A DNA stretch of 64,000 nt. Origin: Sphingomonadales bacterium. Lineage in GTDB: Bacteria > Pseudomonadota > Alphaproteobacteria > Sphingomonadales > Sphingomonadaceae. The notes beneath the pieces are model-generated. The model did no database searches. It was not told the DNA's origin and saw nothing but the letters and a program-made list of their open reading frames with translations. A program made the translations under genes and the position numbers. The stretch is from the NCBI GenBank assembly GCA_027488785.1, contig JAIYAY010000009.1, positions 1 to 64,000 on the forward strand, in the 5' to 3' direction. This document shows positions 9,137 to 19,061 of this stretch, piece after piece. The stretch's first letter is position 1. Each line of letters opens with the position of its first letter.

Positions 9137-11260
9137 TTATGTTGCATCATGCAAAGGCGGCATATTATGCCCCAATAAAGTCAAAACATCTGCCGCACAT
9201 TCAACGACATTACTGCCGGGGCCGTAAATGCCCTGCACCCCTGCCTCACGCAGAAAATCATAATCTTGGGGTGGAATAACACCGCCTGCGATGACTTTGA
9301 TGTCGCCGCGCCCTGCTTCACGCAAACCTCTCACAAGCTCCGGGATCAGCGTCTTGTGACCAGCGGCAAGGCTGGATGCGCCGACGGCATCCACGTCATG
9401 CTGCAATGCAAGGACGACAGTTTCTTCAGGTGTTTGGAACAATGGCCCGCTGATCACATCAAAGCCCATATCGGAGAAAGCCGACGCAATGATATTGGCG
9501 CCGCGATCATGACCATCTTGTCCCATTTTCGCGACGAGAAGCTTGGGCTTGCGGCCCAAACGGCGTTCGACCGAGGCCACGCCATCCAAGACTTGCGCCC
9601 AGCGTTTGTCGAATTCATGTGCGCTGCCATAAATACCTTGGACGGGCACGGGCGTGGTGGCGTAACGGCCAAATACAGCCTCCATCGCATCCGAAATTTC
9701 GCCCAATGTAGCGCGGGCGCGGGCCGCATCGACGGCAAGTGCGAGGAGATTCGCTCCGCCTTTTGCGCCTTCTGTCAACGCCATCAATGCCGCCTGACAG
9801 GCTACTTCGTTACGGGCTGCGCGGGTGGCTGCAAGACGGGCAATTTGTCCTTGGCGGACGAAGTCATTGTCGACTTCGAGCGTGTCGAGTTGCTCTTCGG
9901 TTGCGAGCTTATATTTGTTGACGCCAACGATAACGTCTTCGCCTTTGTCTACGCGCGCTTGCCGCGCGGCGGCGGCTTCTTCAATGAGGCGCTTTGGCAT
10001 CCCTGATGCGACAGCCTTGGTCATGCCGCCAAGCGCATCCACCTCGCCGATGATTTTCCATGCTTGATCGACCAATTCGGCGGTCAACGCCTCGACATAA
10101 TAAGAACCACCCAAGGGATCGACGACCTTGGTAATGCCGCTTTCCTCAGCCAACACAATCTGTGTGTTGCGGGCAATACGGGCTGAAAAATCGGTTGGCA
10201 GTGCAATGGCCTCATCCAGCGCATTGGTGTGCAGCGACTGCGTGCCACCCAAAGTCGCAGCCATCGCCTCAATCGTCGTGCGGATGACGTTGTTATATGG
10301 ATCCTGCTCCTGCAACGACACGCCCGATGTCTGACAATGCGTGCGTAACATCTTGGAGCGTTCGTCCTTTGCCCCGAGCTCATCCATGACGCGGTGCCAC
10401 AAGGTCCGTGCGGCGCGTAGCTTTGACACTTCCATGAAGAAGTTCATGCCAATGCCGAAGAAGAAGGAAAGCCGCCCGGCAAAAGCGTCAATGTCCAAGC
10501 CCGAGGCGATAGCGCGCTGCACATATTCCTTGCCATCAGCAATAGTGAAGGCAAGTTCCTGCACTGCGGTCGCGCCAGCCTCATGCATATGATAGCCGGA
10601 AATCGAGATGCTGTTAAACTTAGGCATATGCGCGCTGGTGTAAGCTATGATGTCCGATACGATCCGCATTGATGGTTCGGGCGGATAAATATAGGTGTTA
10701 CGGACCATGAATTCTTTAAGGATATCGTTCTGAATGGTGCCGTCCAATTGGGCTTGGTCGACGCCCTGTTCCTCGCCAGCGACGATGAAGAAAGCAAGAA
10801 TTGGAATGACTGCGCCGTTCATCGTCATTGATACGGACATTTGATCAAGCGGAATGCCGTCGAACAATATTTTCATATCCTCAACGCTATCAATCGCAAC
10901 GCCAGCCTTGCCGACATCGCCGACAACACGTGGATGGTCACTGTCATAGCCGCGGTGCGTGGCAAGGTCGAAGGCGACCGATAGGCCCTTTTGTCCAGCG
11001 GCGAGGTTGCGACGGTAAAAAGCATTGGATTCTTCTGCGGTCGAAAAGCCCGCATATTGGCGGATAGTCCATGGCCGGCCAGCATACATCGACGCCCGCA
11101 CGCCGCGCGTAAATGGCGCAAAACCGGGAAGGCCGGGATCGGCTGAATCATCGGCCGTATAAAGTGGCTTTACGACGATGCCCTCTGGCGTGTGCCAAGT
11201 TAGGTCCCTGCCCTTGACCTCTTTTTCCGCCGCTTTTTTCCACTGCTCGATATTGGTCAT
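9137..11260 (-). CDS. scpA: Methylmalonyl-CoA mutase, single-chain type
   Basis: 707 residues, the length of one-chain mutases such as E. coli Sbm/ScpA. It isomerises (R)-methylmalonyl-CoA to succinyl-CoA with adenosylcobalamin. The N-terminal TIM barrel carries [11 protein letters not shown] and [12 protein letters not shown] (substrate channel). The C-terminal B12-binding domain has the D-x-H-x2-G motif in [10 protein letters not shown] (His584), with the following GASSLAAGH and GGVIPPQDY segments expected for the base-off/His-on fold. It lies in the gene run with the epimerase and both carboxylase subunits. No MeaB-type chaperone gene is in the window. The symbol mcm or mutA would be equally valid. 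Confidence 0.95.
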   Translation of the reverse strand: MTNIEQWKKAAEKEVKGRDLTWHTPEGIVVKPLYTADDSADPGLPGFAPFTRGVRASMYAGRPWTIRQYAGFSTAEESNAFYRRNLAAGQKGLSVAFDLATHRGYDSDHPRVVGDVGKAGVAIDSVEDMKILFDGIPLDQMSVSMTMNGAVIPILAFFIVAGEEQGVDQAQLDGTIQNDILKEFMVRNTYIYPPEPSMRIVSDIIAYTSAHMPKFNSISISGYHMHEAGATAVQELAFTIADGKEYVQRAIASGLDIDAFAGRLSFFFGIGMNFFMEVSKLRAARTLWHRVMDELGAKDERSKMLRTHCQTSGVSLQEQDPYNNVIRTTIEAMAATLGGTQSLHTNALDEAIALPTDFSARIARNTQIVLAEESGITKVVDPLGGSYYVEALTAELVDQAWKIIGEVDALGGMTKAVASGMPKRLIEEAAAARQARVDKGEDVIVGVNKYKLATEEQLDTLEVDNDFVRQGQIARLAATRAARNEVACQAALMALTEGAKGGANLLALAVDAARARATLGEISDAMEAVFGRYATTPVPVQGIYGSAHEFDKRWAQVLDGVASVERRLGRKPKLLVAKMGQDGHDRGANIIASAFSDMGFDVISGPLFQTPEETVVLALQHDVDAVGASSLAAGHKTLIPELVRGLREAGRGDIKVIAGGVIPPQDYDFLREAGVQGIYGPGSNVVECAADVLTLLGHNMPPLHDAT

Positions 11261-11281
11261 TCAAACTTCCATTCGTTAATC

Positions 11282-11371
11282 CGTCACCCTGAACTTGTTT
11301 CAGGGTCCATTTTGCCACTCACTTCTTCGGCCAAAGTGGCATGATGGATGCTGAAACGAGTTCAGCAAGAC
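11282..11371. repeat. Dispersed palindromic repeat, copy 2 (mutase-epimerase gap)
   Basis: Left arm CACCCTGAACTTGTTTCAGG, right arm ATGGATGCTGAAACGAGTTC, inverted to one another around a roughly 45-base centre that itself contains GCCACTCAC...AAAGTGGC, an inner inverted repeat. Same family as the repeats at 9034, 28744 and 57554. It interrupts an otherwise tight operon and could act as an mRNA processing or attenuation hairpin (inference). Confidence 0.85.
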
Positions 11372-11390
11372 GATTGGGGTTAATGCGCGA

Positions 11391-11831
11391 TCAGTGCGCG
11401 TTAACACTCACCTCCATAATTTCGGTCAATACACCTTGCATATCCTTGGGATGCACAAAGAATATCAGCGTCCCATGGGCTCCAATCCGTGGCTCGCCAA
11501 GCACGCGTTTGCCCATCGCCTCAAACTCCGCCTTTGCGGCATGGATATCGGGCACTTCGTAACAGACATGATGCTGCCCACCCGCAGGGTTTTTATCCAG
11601 AAACGCCGCGATCGAAGTATTGCCTGGCAGAGGTTCAATCAATTCAACCTGTGTGCCATTCATCGCGCCATCCGCACCGGGTGTATCGACGAAGCACACT
11701 TTCACACCCTGATCGGGCAAGTCGAAAGGTTCATGGATCTTCGTTGCGCCCATCACGTCGCGGTAAAAGGCGACGCTATCCGCGATAGAGGGCGTTGCAA
11801 CGCCGATATGGTTGAGGCGGCCAAGTTTCAT
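11391..11831 (-). CDS. mce: Methylmalonyl-CoA epimerase
   Basis: 146 residues, a vicinal-oxygen-chelate fold protein that converts (S)- to (R)-methylmalonyl-CoA. Family features are seen in order: LGRLNHIGVATPSIADSVAF (first metal His), GTQVELIEPL (Glu), GGQHHVCYEVPDI (His) and a final Glu-containing strand GVLTEIMEV. It starts 9 bases after the pccB stop and precedes the mutase gene, matching the order of the pathway steps. Glyoxalase-type alternatives are unlikely in this context. Confidence 0.95.
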   Translation of the reverse strand: MKLGRLNHIGVATPSIADSVAFYRDVMGATKIHEPFDLPDQGVKVCFVDTPGADGAMNGTQVELIEPLPGNTSIAAFLDKNPAGGQHHVCYEVPDIHAAKAEFEAMGKRVLGEPRIGAHGTLIFFVHPKDMQGVLTEIMEVSVNAH

Positions 11832-11840
11832 ACTAGATCC

Positions 11841-13367
11841 TCACAACGGGATATTGTCATGCTTCTTCCAGGGATTTTCCAACGCTTTGTTCCGCAATTT
11901 GCGTAAGCCCAAGGCTATCCGCCGCCGTGTGGAATGCGGATAGATGACTTCGTCGATGAAACCCTTGCTGGCCGCAACGAACGGGTTGGCGAAGCGGTCT
12001 TCATATTCCGCCGTCTTCACGGCTTGCTCTTCGGCGGATAGCCCGCGGAAGATGATCTCCACTGCGCCTTTTGCGCCCATCACCGCGATTTCAGCCGTTG
12101 GCCATGCGTAATTGAGATCGCCGCGCAGATGCTTTGACGCCATCACGTCATAAGCGCCACCATAAGCCTTGCGGGTAATGATGGTGATTTTGGGGACCGT
12201 CGCCTCAGCATAAGCGAACAGCAGCTTGGCCCCATGCTTAATGATCCCGCCATATTCCTGCGCCGTGCCGGGCAAGAACCCGGGAACGTCAACGAAGCTA
12301 ACGATCGGAATGTCAAATGCATCGCAGAAGCGCACAAAGCGCGCGGCTTTTTTGGAACTGTTAATATCGAGCACGCCGGCCAGCACCATGGGCTGATTGG
12401 CGACAATGCCCACAGTGCGCCCCTCAATCCGGCCAAAGCCGATAATGATGTTCGCGGCATGGCTGGGTTGGACCTCAAAGAAATCCGCCTCATCGACTGT
12501 TTTGCGGATCAGCTCATGCATATCATAAGGCTGGTTCGCGCTAGGCGGGATCAATGTGTCGAGACTTGGTTCAATCCGGTCCCATGGGTCCTCGGTCGGA
12601 CGCTCTGGTACGCCCGTGCGGTTATTTTCGGGCAAATAGTCAAAAAAATCGCGGACTGATAGCAATGCCTCAATATCATTCTCGAACGCATTGTCGGCCA
12701 CGCCCGATTTGGTGGTATGCGAAATGGCGCCACCCAATTCTTCTTGTGTGACGACTTCATTGGTCACGGTCTTCACAACATCGGGACCCGTAACGAACAT
12801 ATAAGACGAATCCTTCACCATGAAGATGAAGTCGGTAATTGCCGGCGAGTATACCGCGCCACCAGCGCATGGCCCCATGATAAGCGAAATCTGCGGTACG
12901 ACACCGCTGGCCAAGACATTGCGTTGGAAGACCTCGGCATAGCCGCCAAGCGACGCCACGCCCTCTTGTATGCGTGCGCCACCACTGTCGTTCAGGCCGA
13001 TGACTGGTGCGCCGACTTTCATGGCGTTGTCCATGACCTTGCAAATCTTCATGGCGTGCGCTTCAGATAATGAGCCGCCGAATACCGTGAAGTCCTGACT
13101 ATAGACGTAGACCAAACGGCCATTGATCGTGCCACTTCCGGTGACAACGCCGTCACCCGGTATCTTTTGCTCCGCCATGCCGAAATCGGTGCAATTATGT
13201 GTGACATAAGCGTCGAGTTCTTCGAAGCTGCCTTCATCGAGTAAAATATCAAGGCGTTCGCGCGCGGTCAGGCGTCCCTTGGCATGCTGCGCATCGATAC
13301 GCTTTTGCCCACCCCCCATTTTCGACGCCGCGCGGCGTGCTTCCAGTTCAGCAATATTGGCCGACAT
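11841..13367 (-). CDS. pccB: Propionyl-CoA carboxylase, carboxyltransferase (beta) subunit
   Basis: 508 residues from the ATG at 13367. That start is preferred over an in-frame ATG 14 codons upstream because GGGGAA lies 6-7 bases before it and family proteins start near [11 protein letters not shown]. Two crotonase-like halves are seen: the N-terminal half with [16 protein letters not shown] and GGARIQEGV, and the C-terminal half with [22 protein letters not shown] and the acyl-pocket Asp region [10 protein letters not shown], which together form the carboxybiotin and acyl-CoA sites. It is first in the run pccB-mce-scpA-bioB-DUF1330-pccA, with the divergent trhO on the other side of the 144-bp promoter region. 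Confidence 0.95.
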   Translation of the reverse strand: MSANIAELEARRAASKMGGGQKRIDAQHAKGRLTARERLDILLDEGSFEELDAYVTHNCTDFGMAEQKIPGDGVVTGSGTINGRLVYVYSQDFTVFGGSLSEAHAMKICKVMDNAMKVGAPVIGLNDSGGARIQEGVASLGGYAEVFQRNVLASGVVPQISLIMGPCAGGAVYSPAITDFIFMVKDSSYMFVTGPDVVKTVTNEVVTQEELGGAISHTTKSGVADNAFENDIEALLSVRDFFDYLPENNRTGVPERPTEDPWDRIEPSLDTLIPPSANQPYDMHELIRKTVDEADFFEVQPSHAANIIIGFGRIEGRTVGIVANQPMVLAGVLDINSSKKAARFVRFCDAFDIPIVSFVDVPGFLPGTAQEYGGIIKHGAKLLFAYAEATVPKITIITRKAYGGAYDVMASKHLRGDLNYAWPTAEIAVMGAKGAVEIIFRGLSAEEQAVKTAEYEDRFANPFVAASKGFIDEVIYPHSTRRRIALGLRKLRNKALENPWKKHDNIPL

Positions 13368-13453
13368 GGCATTCCCCATAAGCATTTTTGTTGCTGAAAG
13401 CCTTGGCATCCTGTCGCAGCAAATGCAAATTAATCGTGCGATTAAATTCTGTT

Positions 13454-13499
13454 TAACCCGCTACGGATTCCAGGCTGCAAAAAAGCAAAAAGCGGGTTA
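13454..13499 (+). promoter_or_regulatory. Perfect 9-bp inverted repeat just upstream of the trhO start
   Basis: TAACCCGCT (13454-13462) and AGCGGGTTA (13491-13499) can form a 9-bp stem around a 28-base A-rich loop. The likely Shine-Dalgarno AGGG (13501-13504) of trhO directly abuts the 3' arm, so the structure would lie at the translation start. It may be a leader hairpin, or an operator shared with the divergent pccB promoter. Confidence 0.45.
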
Positions 13500-13511
13500 T
13501 AGGGCCGCCTC

Positions 13512-14453
13512 ATGGACGAACAACATCCCATCAAGGTGGCGGCGCTTTACCGCTTTGTCGTATTTGACGAGCCAGAGCAGTTGCAGCCCCGCATTCAGGC
13601 GCAATGCACAGCGGGCGGCATCAAGGGTACGATATTGCTGGCGCATGAGGGCATCAACGGAACGGTGGCTGGCGCGCCTGCCGCGATCGACGCCTTAATA
13701 TCATTTTTGCGCAGCATTCCAGGCTGCGATGATCTTGATGTGAAATATTCACATGCCAAGGAAATGCCTTTTTATCGGATGAAAGTGCGCCTCAAGAAAG
13801 AGATTGTTACGCTTGGCGTAGAGGGCATCGATCCAAAGCGAGAGGTTGGTACTTATGTGCAGCCGGAGGATTGGAACGCGCTGATTTCCGATCCTGACAC
13901 AGTGTTAATCGACACACGCAATGATTATGAAGTGGCCATTGGCACCTTCGAAGGTGCAATTGACCCACGTACCAAGTCCTTCAGCGAATTTCCCGATTGG
14001 TTTCGCGCACATCGTGAGGAGCTAGCGGCTGGCAAGACGAAGTTTGCGATGTTCTGCACCGGCGGCATTCGCTGCGAGAAATCGACCGCCTTTTTGAAGG
14101 CAGAAGGCATAGAAGATGTCTATCATCTGGAAGGCGGCATATTGCGTTATCTGGAAAATATTCCAGAGGCCCAGAGCAAATGGCACGGTGAATGCTTCGT
14201 GTTCGATGAACGCGTATCGGTGAAGCATGGCTTGGAGCTTGGCGAAATGGAGCTTTGCCACGCCTGCCGCCGCCCAATAGCAAAAGCGGACAAGGCATCA
14301 GCCCATTTCATCGAGGGCGTATCCTGCCCAGCTTGCTATGGCGAGCGCACCGACGATGACCGCGCCCGCTTCGCCGAACGGCAAAGGCAGATTGCCTTGG
14401 CCAAAAAACGCGGCAAGCAGCATATTGGCGTCAATCCACGTGATGATGGCTAG
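13512..14453 (+). CDS. trhO: tRNA uridine(34) hydroxylase / rhodanese-related sulfurtransferase TrhO (YceA, UPF0176)
   Basis: 313 residues. The TrhO family makes 5-hydroxyuridine at the wobble position of certain tRNAs. Visible parts: an N-terminal acylphosphatase-like domain ([14 protein letters not shown]), then the linker [20 protein letters not shown], a rhodanese domain with the loop [11 protein letters not shown] (Cys182 and Cys188), and a C-terminal extension with paired cysteines ([15 protein letters not shown]) that probably binds a metal. It is divergent from pccB and followed after 28 bp by a GST gene. The putative leader hairpin at 13454-13499 lies just upstream. Confidence 0.93.
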   Translation: MDEQHPIKVAALYRFVVFDEPEQLQPRIQAQCTAGGIKGTILLAHEGINGTVAGAPAAIDALISFLRSIPGCDDLDVKYSHAKEMPFYRMKVRLKKEIVTLGVEGIDPKREVGTYVQPEDWNALISDPDTVLIDTRNDYEVAIGTFEGAIDPRTKSFSEFPDWFRAHREELAAGKTKFAMFCTGGIRCEKSTAFLKAEGIEDVYHLEGGILRYLENIPEAQSKWHGECFVFDERVSVKHGLELGEMELCHACRRPIAKADKASAHFIEGVSCPACYGERTDDDRARFAERQRQIALAKKRGKQHIGVNPRDDG

Positions 14454-14481
14454 TTTGCGCCTGAGACAAAGCCAAAAATAA

Positions 14482-15111
14482 ATGACCACCCTGCCCATCC
14501 TCTATAGCTTTCGCCGCTGCCCTTATGCCATGCGCGCGCGGATGGCTGTCGCGGTAAGCGGCGTAACCGTTGAGCTGCGTGAGGTCGTGTTGCGTGACAA
14601 GCCTCCTGAAATGCTCGAGGCCTCACCTAAGGGCACCGTGCCTGTTTTATTGCTGCCCGATGGAGGGGTGTTAGAAGAAAGCCTCGATATCATGCGCTGG
14701 GCGCTCTCTCAGGGCGATCCAGAGGACTGGCTGACCTATGATGACCAAAATCTTGTTTCGGCCTCTGACGGGCCATTTAAACAAGCCCTAGACCGCTATA
14801 AATATCCGCATCGTTATGATTTAATCGATGGCAGTGCACATCGCGACGCCGCTCTGATGCATCTTGGTGCTCTGGACACGCTATTGGCAGCCGCGCCTTA
14901 TCTTGGTGGCGAAAGGCCAGCTTTCACCGATATCGCGATGTTTCCCTTTGTTCGGCAATTTGCCGCGACCGATACCGAATGGTTTGCTGCTTTGCCCCTG
15001 CCCGCGCTGCAACGCTGGCTTTCCGCGCTAATTGAAAGCGACCTGTTCGCCACTATCATGACCCGCTATCCGCAATGGAAAGCAGGCGATGCGCCCGTCC
15101 AATTTCCCTGA
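14482..15111 (+). CDS. Glutathione S-transferase family protein
   Basis: 209 residues with the two-domain GST layout: an N-terminal thioredoxin-like domain starting LPILYSFRRCPYAMRARMA, with conserved cis-Pro region GTVPVL and glutathione gamma-Glu recognition EESLDIM, then an all-helical C-terminal domain containing FTDIAMFPFVRQFA. The C-P-Y-A motif at the helix start suggests an omega/Grx2-like, cysteine-type GST rather than a Ser/Tyr type. Its substrate is unknown. It stands convergent with gor (stop codons 13 bp apart), so thiol metabolism genes are neighbours here. Confidence 0.88.
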   Translation: MTTLPILYSFRRCPYAMRARMAVAVSGVTVELREVVLRDKPPEMLEASPKGTVPVLLLPDGGVLEESLDIMRWALSQGDPEDWLTYDDQNLVSASDGPFKQALDRYKYPHRYDLIDGSAHRDAALMHLGALDTLLAAAPYLGGERPAFTDIAMFPFVRQFAATDTEWFAALPLPALQRWLSALIESDLFATIMTRYPQWKAGDAPVQFP

Positions 15112-15124
15112 TTAGGTTCAGGGC

Positions 15125-16471
15125 TTATTTCATCAACACTAGCTCTTCGGACATGCTGGGGTGTAAAGCGACGGTATCGTCAAAATCCCGCTTGGTCAGG
15201 CCTGCCTTTACCGCAATCGCTGCCGCTTGGAGAATTTCACCGCTATCAGGGCCGATCAAATGAAGTCCGACAACCCGCTCGTTTGGGCCTACCACAATCA
15301 TTTTATACAAAGCGCGCTCATTGCGGTCGGCCAGCACGTTTTTCATCGCGCGGAAATCGCTTTTGTATATCTTCACGTCTTCATGTTGCGCCCGTGCTTC
15401 CGCCTCGGTCATACCCACGCTGGCAATGGGTGGATTGCTGAAAACCGCCGTTGGAATGCAGTCATAATTGACGGTGCGCGGATTATTACCAAACACGCTA
15501 TCGGCAAAGGCATGGCCTTCACGGATGGCAATCGGCGTGAGCTGCACGCGGTTGGTGACGTCGCCCACGGCATAAATGCTATGTATATTGGTACGACTGT
15601 CATCACCGACCTGCACCGACCCGTCTTTGCCAAGGTCAACGCCGACCTCCTCTAAGCCAAGCCCAATTGTGTGCGGCGTACGTCCGATGGCCCATAATAA
15701 CAAATCGGTCTCTATCGTGTCGCCATTGTTGCCCGCAATCAATAGGGATCCGTCTTCTTGCTTGGTCACCGACTTAATGGCGAAATGGAAACGGATATCG
15801 ATACCTTTTTGGCGGCTGAGATCGACCAGCCTGTCGACAATCTCCTCATCATAGCCACGCAATATGCGGTCGCCATGGGTTACAAGCTTAACATCGACAC
15901 CCAATTCATTGAAAATACCTGCAAATTCATTTGCTATATAACCGCCTCCCGCAATCACCGCGCGCTTGGGAAGGTCAGGTAGGCTAAAAACCTCGTTTGA
16001 TGTGATCCCATGGCCTGCGCCCGGAATTTCAGGGACAGATGGCCAAGCGCCGGTGGCAATTAAGATATTTGCAGCTTTAATGACCCGTCCGCTGGAAAGT
16101 CGAACTTTATTTGGTCCAGCCACTGTCGCGCGTTCGCGAAAAACCTCGACCTTGTTATTGCCTAATGTCTGGCCATAGAGCCCTTCCAAGCGGTTAACCT
16201 CAGCAGCAACATTGTCGCGCAGGATGCTCCAGCTGAATGTAGCCCCTTCGGTGTTCCAACCAAAACGTTGTGCGTCATGTAAATCTTCGGCGAAATGTGA
16301 GCCATAGACCAACAGCTTCTTTGGCACGCAGCCACGGATGACGCAGGTACCGCCTACCCGATGTTCCTCCGCTACCGCCACACGCGCGCCATGCGATGCT
16401 GCAATGCGTGAGGCACGGACACCGCCGGAGCCGGCGCCAATGACGAAGAGGTCATAATCAAAATCAGCCAT
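15125..16471 (-). CDS. gor: Glutathione-disulfide reductase
   Basis: 448 residues, typical length. This FAD/NADPH flavoprotein reduces GSSG. It has an N-terminal FAD motif (FVIGAGSGGVRASRIAA), the redox-active disulfide C-x4-C in GGTCVIRGCVPKK, the NADPH-binding Rossmann segment VIAGGGYIANEFAG, the second FAD motif IYAVGDVTN, and the C-terminal catalytic His-Glu pair in LHPSMSEE. The close relatives mercuric reductase and dihydrolipoamide dehydrogenase differ in the redox motif, so the Gor call is firm. It lies downstream of pgi with a 96-bp gap. Confidence 0.94.
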   Translation of the reverse strand: MADFDYDLFVIGAGSGGVRASRIAASHGARVAVAEEHRVGGTCVIRGCVPKKLLVYGSHFAEDLHDAQRFGWNTEGATFSWSILRDNVAAEVNRLEGLYGQTLGNNKVEVFRERATVAGPNKVRLSSGRVIKAANILIATGAWPSVPEIPGAGHGITSNEVFSLPDLPKRAVIAGGGYIANEFAGIFNELGVDVKLVTHGDRILRGYDEEIVDRLVDLSRQKGIDIRFHFAIKSVTKQEDGSLLIAGNNGDTIETDLLLWAIGRTPHTIGLGLEEVGVDLGKDGSVQVGDDSRTNIHSIYAVGDVTNRVQLTPIAIREGHAFADSVFGNNPRTVNYDCIPTAVFSNPPIASVGMTEAEARAQHEDVKIYKSDFRAMKNVLADRNERALYKMIVVGPNERVVGLHLIGPDSGEILQAAAIAVKAGLTKRDFDDTVALHPSMSEELVLMK

Positions 16472-16487
16472 ATATCGTTCTTTCCTG

Positions 16488-16508
16488 TGTCCCTGAAATA
16501 TGGGGACA
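16488..16508. other. Small inverted repeat between pgi and gor
   Basis: TGTCCC (16488-16493) and GGGACA (16503-16508) form a 6-bp stem with a 9-base loop, 16 bp upstream of the gor start codon. There is no T-run on either strand, so it is not an intrinsic terminator. It could be a leader hairpin or chance. Confidence 0.25.
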
Positions 16509-16567
16509 AGTGCATATATTTACCAACGGGAATTCGCAGCCCTCGTCATCGAACAAATCACGCTAGT

Positions 16568-18070
16568 TCAGTTGTCGCCAAGCGCTGCTGCAATCAGGGC
16601 AGTGGTAGACGGGTCAAAACCGCTTGGGCCATGCTCGCTTATGCTTTTGGCGATTTGCTTGCCGAGCTCAACGCCAAACTGGTCGAATGGGTTAATTCCC
16701 AATAAAACCGCATTTACGAACGTTCGATGCTCGTAAAAGGCAATCAACGCGCCGACCGCTGACGGTGTTACGTCATCCAGCAATATCGTCGTAGATGGCC
16801 GGTTACCCACATAATTGCGGGCTAAATCATCCGATGACTGCCCCGCCATCAAGGCCGCACCCTGGGCAAAGCAATTGACCAGCAAGGTTTCATGATGCGC
16901 CGTATCAAAATCATGCCCGGGCGCCTTGCTGGCGATGAATTCGACGGGGATCAGGTGCGTGCCCTGGTGCAGCAATTGGAACACCGCATGCTGTGCATCG
17001 GTACCTACACCGCCCCATGTCACAGGGGCGCTATTGCGCCCAAGTGGCACGCCTTCGGCGGTCACCGACTTGCCGTTTGATTCCATCTCCAACTGCTGAA
17101 GATAATCCGGCAGCAGGCGCAAACGCTCGTCATAGGCAAATACCGCGCGCGTCTGACACGCCTTGGTTTGCGCATAATACAAATCCGCAAATGCCGCCAA
17201 TGTCGGGGCGTTTTCCAAAACGGGCGCATCGCGAAAATGCGCGTCCATAGCGGCGGCACCATCCAACAGTTGCTGATACACCGCCCAACCAAGGCCAAGC
17301 GCCACCGGAAAGCCAATCGAGCACCACAAGGAATAGCGTCCGCCAACGGATTCATTGAACGGCAAGATGCGACTTTCGTCTATGCCCCATTCGATGGCTT
17401 TGTCGGGATAAGCCGTCAGCGCCACAAACTGCGCATAAGGGTCGGTAACGCCGCCCTCTTGCATCCATTCCATTGCGCTGGTCGCGTTGAGCAAGGTTTC
17501 AGTAGTCGTAAAGGTCTTGGACGCAACGGCGACAATCGTCTTGTGCGGATCCATGTCCTTCACCGCCTCGGTCAGCGCGGCACCGTCAATATTGGATACG
17601 ACTTTGACGTCATAACGCGCGCCATCGCGGCCAAGCGCGTCAATGAGTAGTTTTGGGCCAAGAGCCGAGCCGCCAATGCCAATATGCAATATATGGCGGA
17701 TATCGCCCATCAGGCCTGCGTCAATGGCCTCGACCATCCCGCGCATGCGTTGCTGTAGCGCGCGGGCATAAGCAACCGATTCTGCATCGCCAGTGCCGCG
17801 CTCGGCGGAATGCTCTGCGGCTCGACCTTCCGTTACATTGATCGCGGCACCTGAAAACAAGGCGGCCTTGGCGCTATTAAGCTGCATATCCTCGGCGAGA
17901 TTAACGAAATGTCCTAACGCCGCATCATCTAGATGGGTTTTCGAGAAGTCAAACCGAAGGCCCATATTCTCTATTGTCATTTTGCGTACACGGCCTGCGT
18001 CCGATGCGAACAGGTCCATAAGGGATCGCGGTTGATGTTGTTCGAGCGCAGTCCAGCGATTATCGGTCAT
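16568..18070 (-). CDS. pgi: Glucose-6-phosphate isomerase
   Basis: 500 residues from the ATG at 18070. An upstream extension of 88 codons in frame is rejected because it overlaps the lepB control region, lacks family similarity, and the ATG has AAGAGAATT directly upstream. Family signatures seen: IGIGGSALGPKLL (phosphate loop), VASKTFTTTETL, GGRYSLWCSIGFP (PGI signature 1) and INPFDQFGVELGKQIA (signature 2). It interconverts glucose- and fructose-6-phosphate. It is divergent from lepB and probably followed by gor in the same transcript. Confidence 0.95.
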   Translation of the reverse strand: MTDNRWTALEQHQPRSLMDLFASDAGRVRKMTIENMGLRFDFSKTHLDDAALGHFVNLAEDMQLNSAKAALFSGAAINVTEGRAAEHSAERGTGDAESVAYARALQQRMRGMVEAIDAGLMGDIRHILHIGIGGSALGPKLLIDALGRDGARYDVKVVSNIDGAALTEAVKDMDPHKTIVAVASKTFTTTETLLNATSAMEWMQEGGVTDPYAQFVALTAYPDKAIEWGIDESRILPFNESVGGRYSLWCSIGFPVALGLGWAVYQQLLDGAAAMDAHFRDAPVLENAPTLAAFADLYYAQTKACQTRAVFAYDERLRLLPDYLQQLEMESNGKSVTAEGVPLGRNSAPVTWGGVGTDAQHAVFQLLHQGTHLIPVEFIASKAPGHDFDTAHHETLLVNCFAQGAALMAGQSSDDLARNYVGNRPSTTILLDDVTPSAVGALIAFYEHRTFVNAVLLGINPFDQFGVELGKQIAKSISEHGPSGFDPSTTALIAAALGDN

Positions 18071-18191
18071 TTTAATTCTCTTGATTATGGGCGTTGCAAC
18101 GCAGCGTGAATCTCGACGCTGGCAAATAACGCGCCTTGACGGTAAAAGGCCAGCCAATCCGTCAGCCGACGACAATAATTTGCGAGATTTT

Positions 18192-19061
18192 GTGACATCA
18201 ACACCTGAAAAGCCATATGATTCATCTGCACCTGCGCCTGCTCCGTCTGAATGGCGCGAATATGGCGGCTTCTTGCTGAAGCTTGCGTTGTTCGTATTTA
18301 TCCTGCGCAGTTTCATCGTCTCGCCTTTCAACATCCCGTCGGAATCGATGCAACCGCGCTTGCTGATTGGCGATTATCTGCTCGTGGCGAAATGGCCTTA
18401 TGGCTATTCCAAAAACAGCGTTCCATTCTCGCTACCCATTATTCCCGGACGGATTTTCGAGAACCAACCAGCGCGCGGCGATGTCGTCGTGTTCAAGGCC
18501 CCGATGTCGAACGGCGCGGATTATATTAAGCGGGTCATTGGCCTGCCCGGTGATGTCATTCAGATGCGCAATGGCATCCTCGAAATCAACGGCGTCGCGG
18601 TTAAGAAAGAGCGGATTGCCGACCTTGTTATTCCAGTCACCCAAAACATGCGGGATGCCGCCGAGTATGAACGTAACCCATTTCCTTGCTGGCGTCCCGA
18701 TATGGAGGAGCCTGCGAAAAACGGAGGAACGCAATGTCGTTACCCCCGTTTTCGCGAAACTTTACCCGAAGGCAGAAGCTATGAAATTCTCGATCTTGCG
18801 AACGGCCTAGAGGGCGACAACACGCAAGCATTTGTTGTTGGTGAAGGCGATATCTTCCTGATGGGGGATAATCGTGACCGAAGCGCAGATAGCAGATGGT
18901 CACCCATCGAAAAGCCCGGGGCCATCGGCATGGTGCCGCAAGAAAATCTGGTTGGACGTGCGTTGGTCTCGGTATTCTCGACTGACGGATCGTCGCATTG
19001 GTTGCTGCCATGGACTTGGTTTACAGCCACACGCGCTGAACGCATTGGACAAGGGTTTTGA
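18192..19061 (+). CDS. lepB: Signal peptidase I
   Basis: 289 residues from a GTG at 18192. The frame is open back to a TTG at 18081, but the extra residues are not LepB-like and would run into the pgi promoter; this start is my best guess. One N-terminal transmembrane helix (LLKLALFVFILRSFIV) is followed by the catalytic Ser in NIPSESMQP, the catalytic Lys in DYIKRVIGLPGD, and box E GDNRDRSADSRW. It removes signal peptides at the inner membrane. An insert with cysteines (FPCWRPD, TQCRYP) lies between boxes D and E, as in many alphaproteobacteria. Its stop overlaps the rnc start by 3 bases. Confidence 0.92.
   Translation: MTSTPEKPYDSSAPAPAPSEWREYGGFLLKLALFVFILRSFIVSPFNIPSESMQPRLLIGDYLLVAKWPYGYSKNSVPFSLPIIPGRIFENQPARGDVVVFKAPMSNGADYIKRVIGLPGDVIQMRNGILEINGVAVKKERIADLVIPVTQNMRDAAEYERNPFPCWRPDMEEPAKNGGTQCRYPRFRETLPEGRSYEILDLANGLEGDNTQAFVVGEGDIFLMGDNRDRSADSRWSPIEKPGAIGMVPQENLVGRALVSVFSTDGSSHWLLPWTWFTATRAERIGQGF

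Noticed and set aside
18081-18191. N-terminal extension of LepB from TTG 18081
   Set aside because: The added residues do not resemble signal peptidase and cover the divergent pgi promoter. Not fully excluded.
18071-18334. 88-residue extension of Pgi
   Set aside because: Overlaps lepB coding sequence, no similarity, and a good ribosome-binding site exists at the internal ATG.
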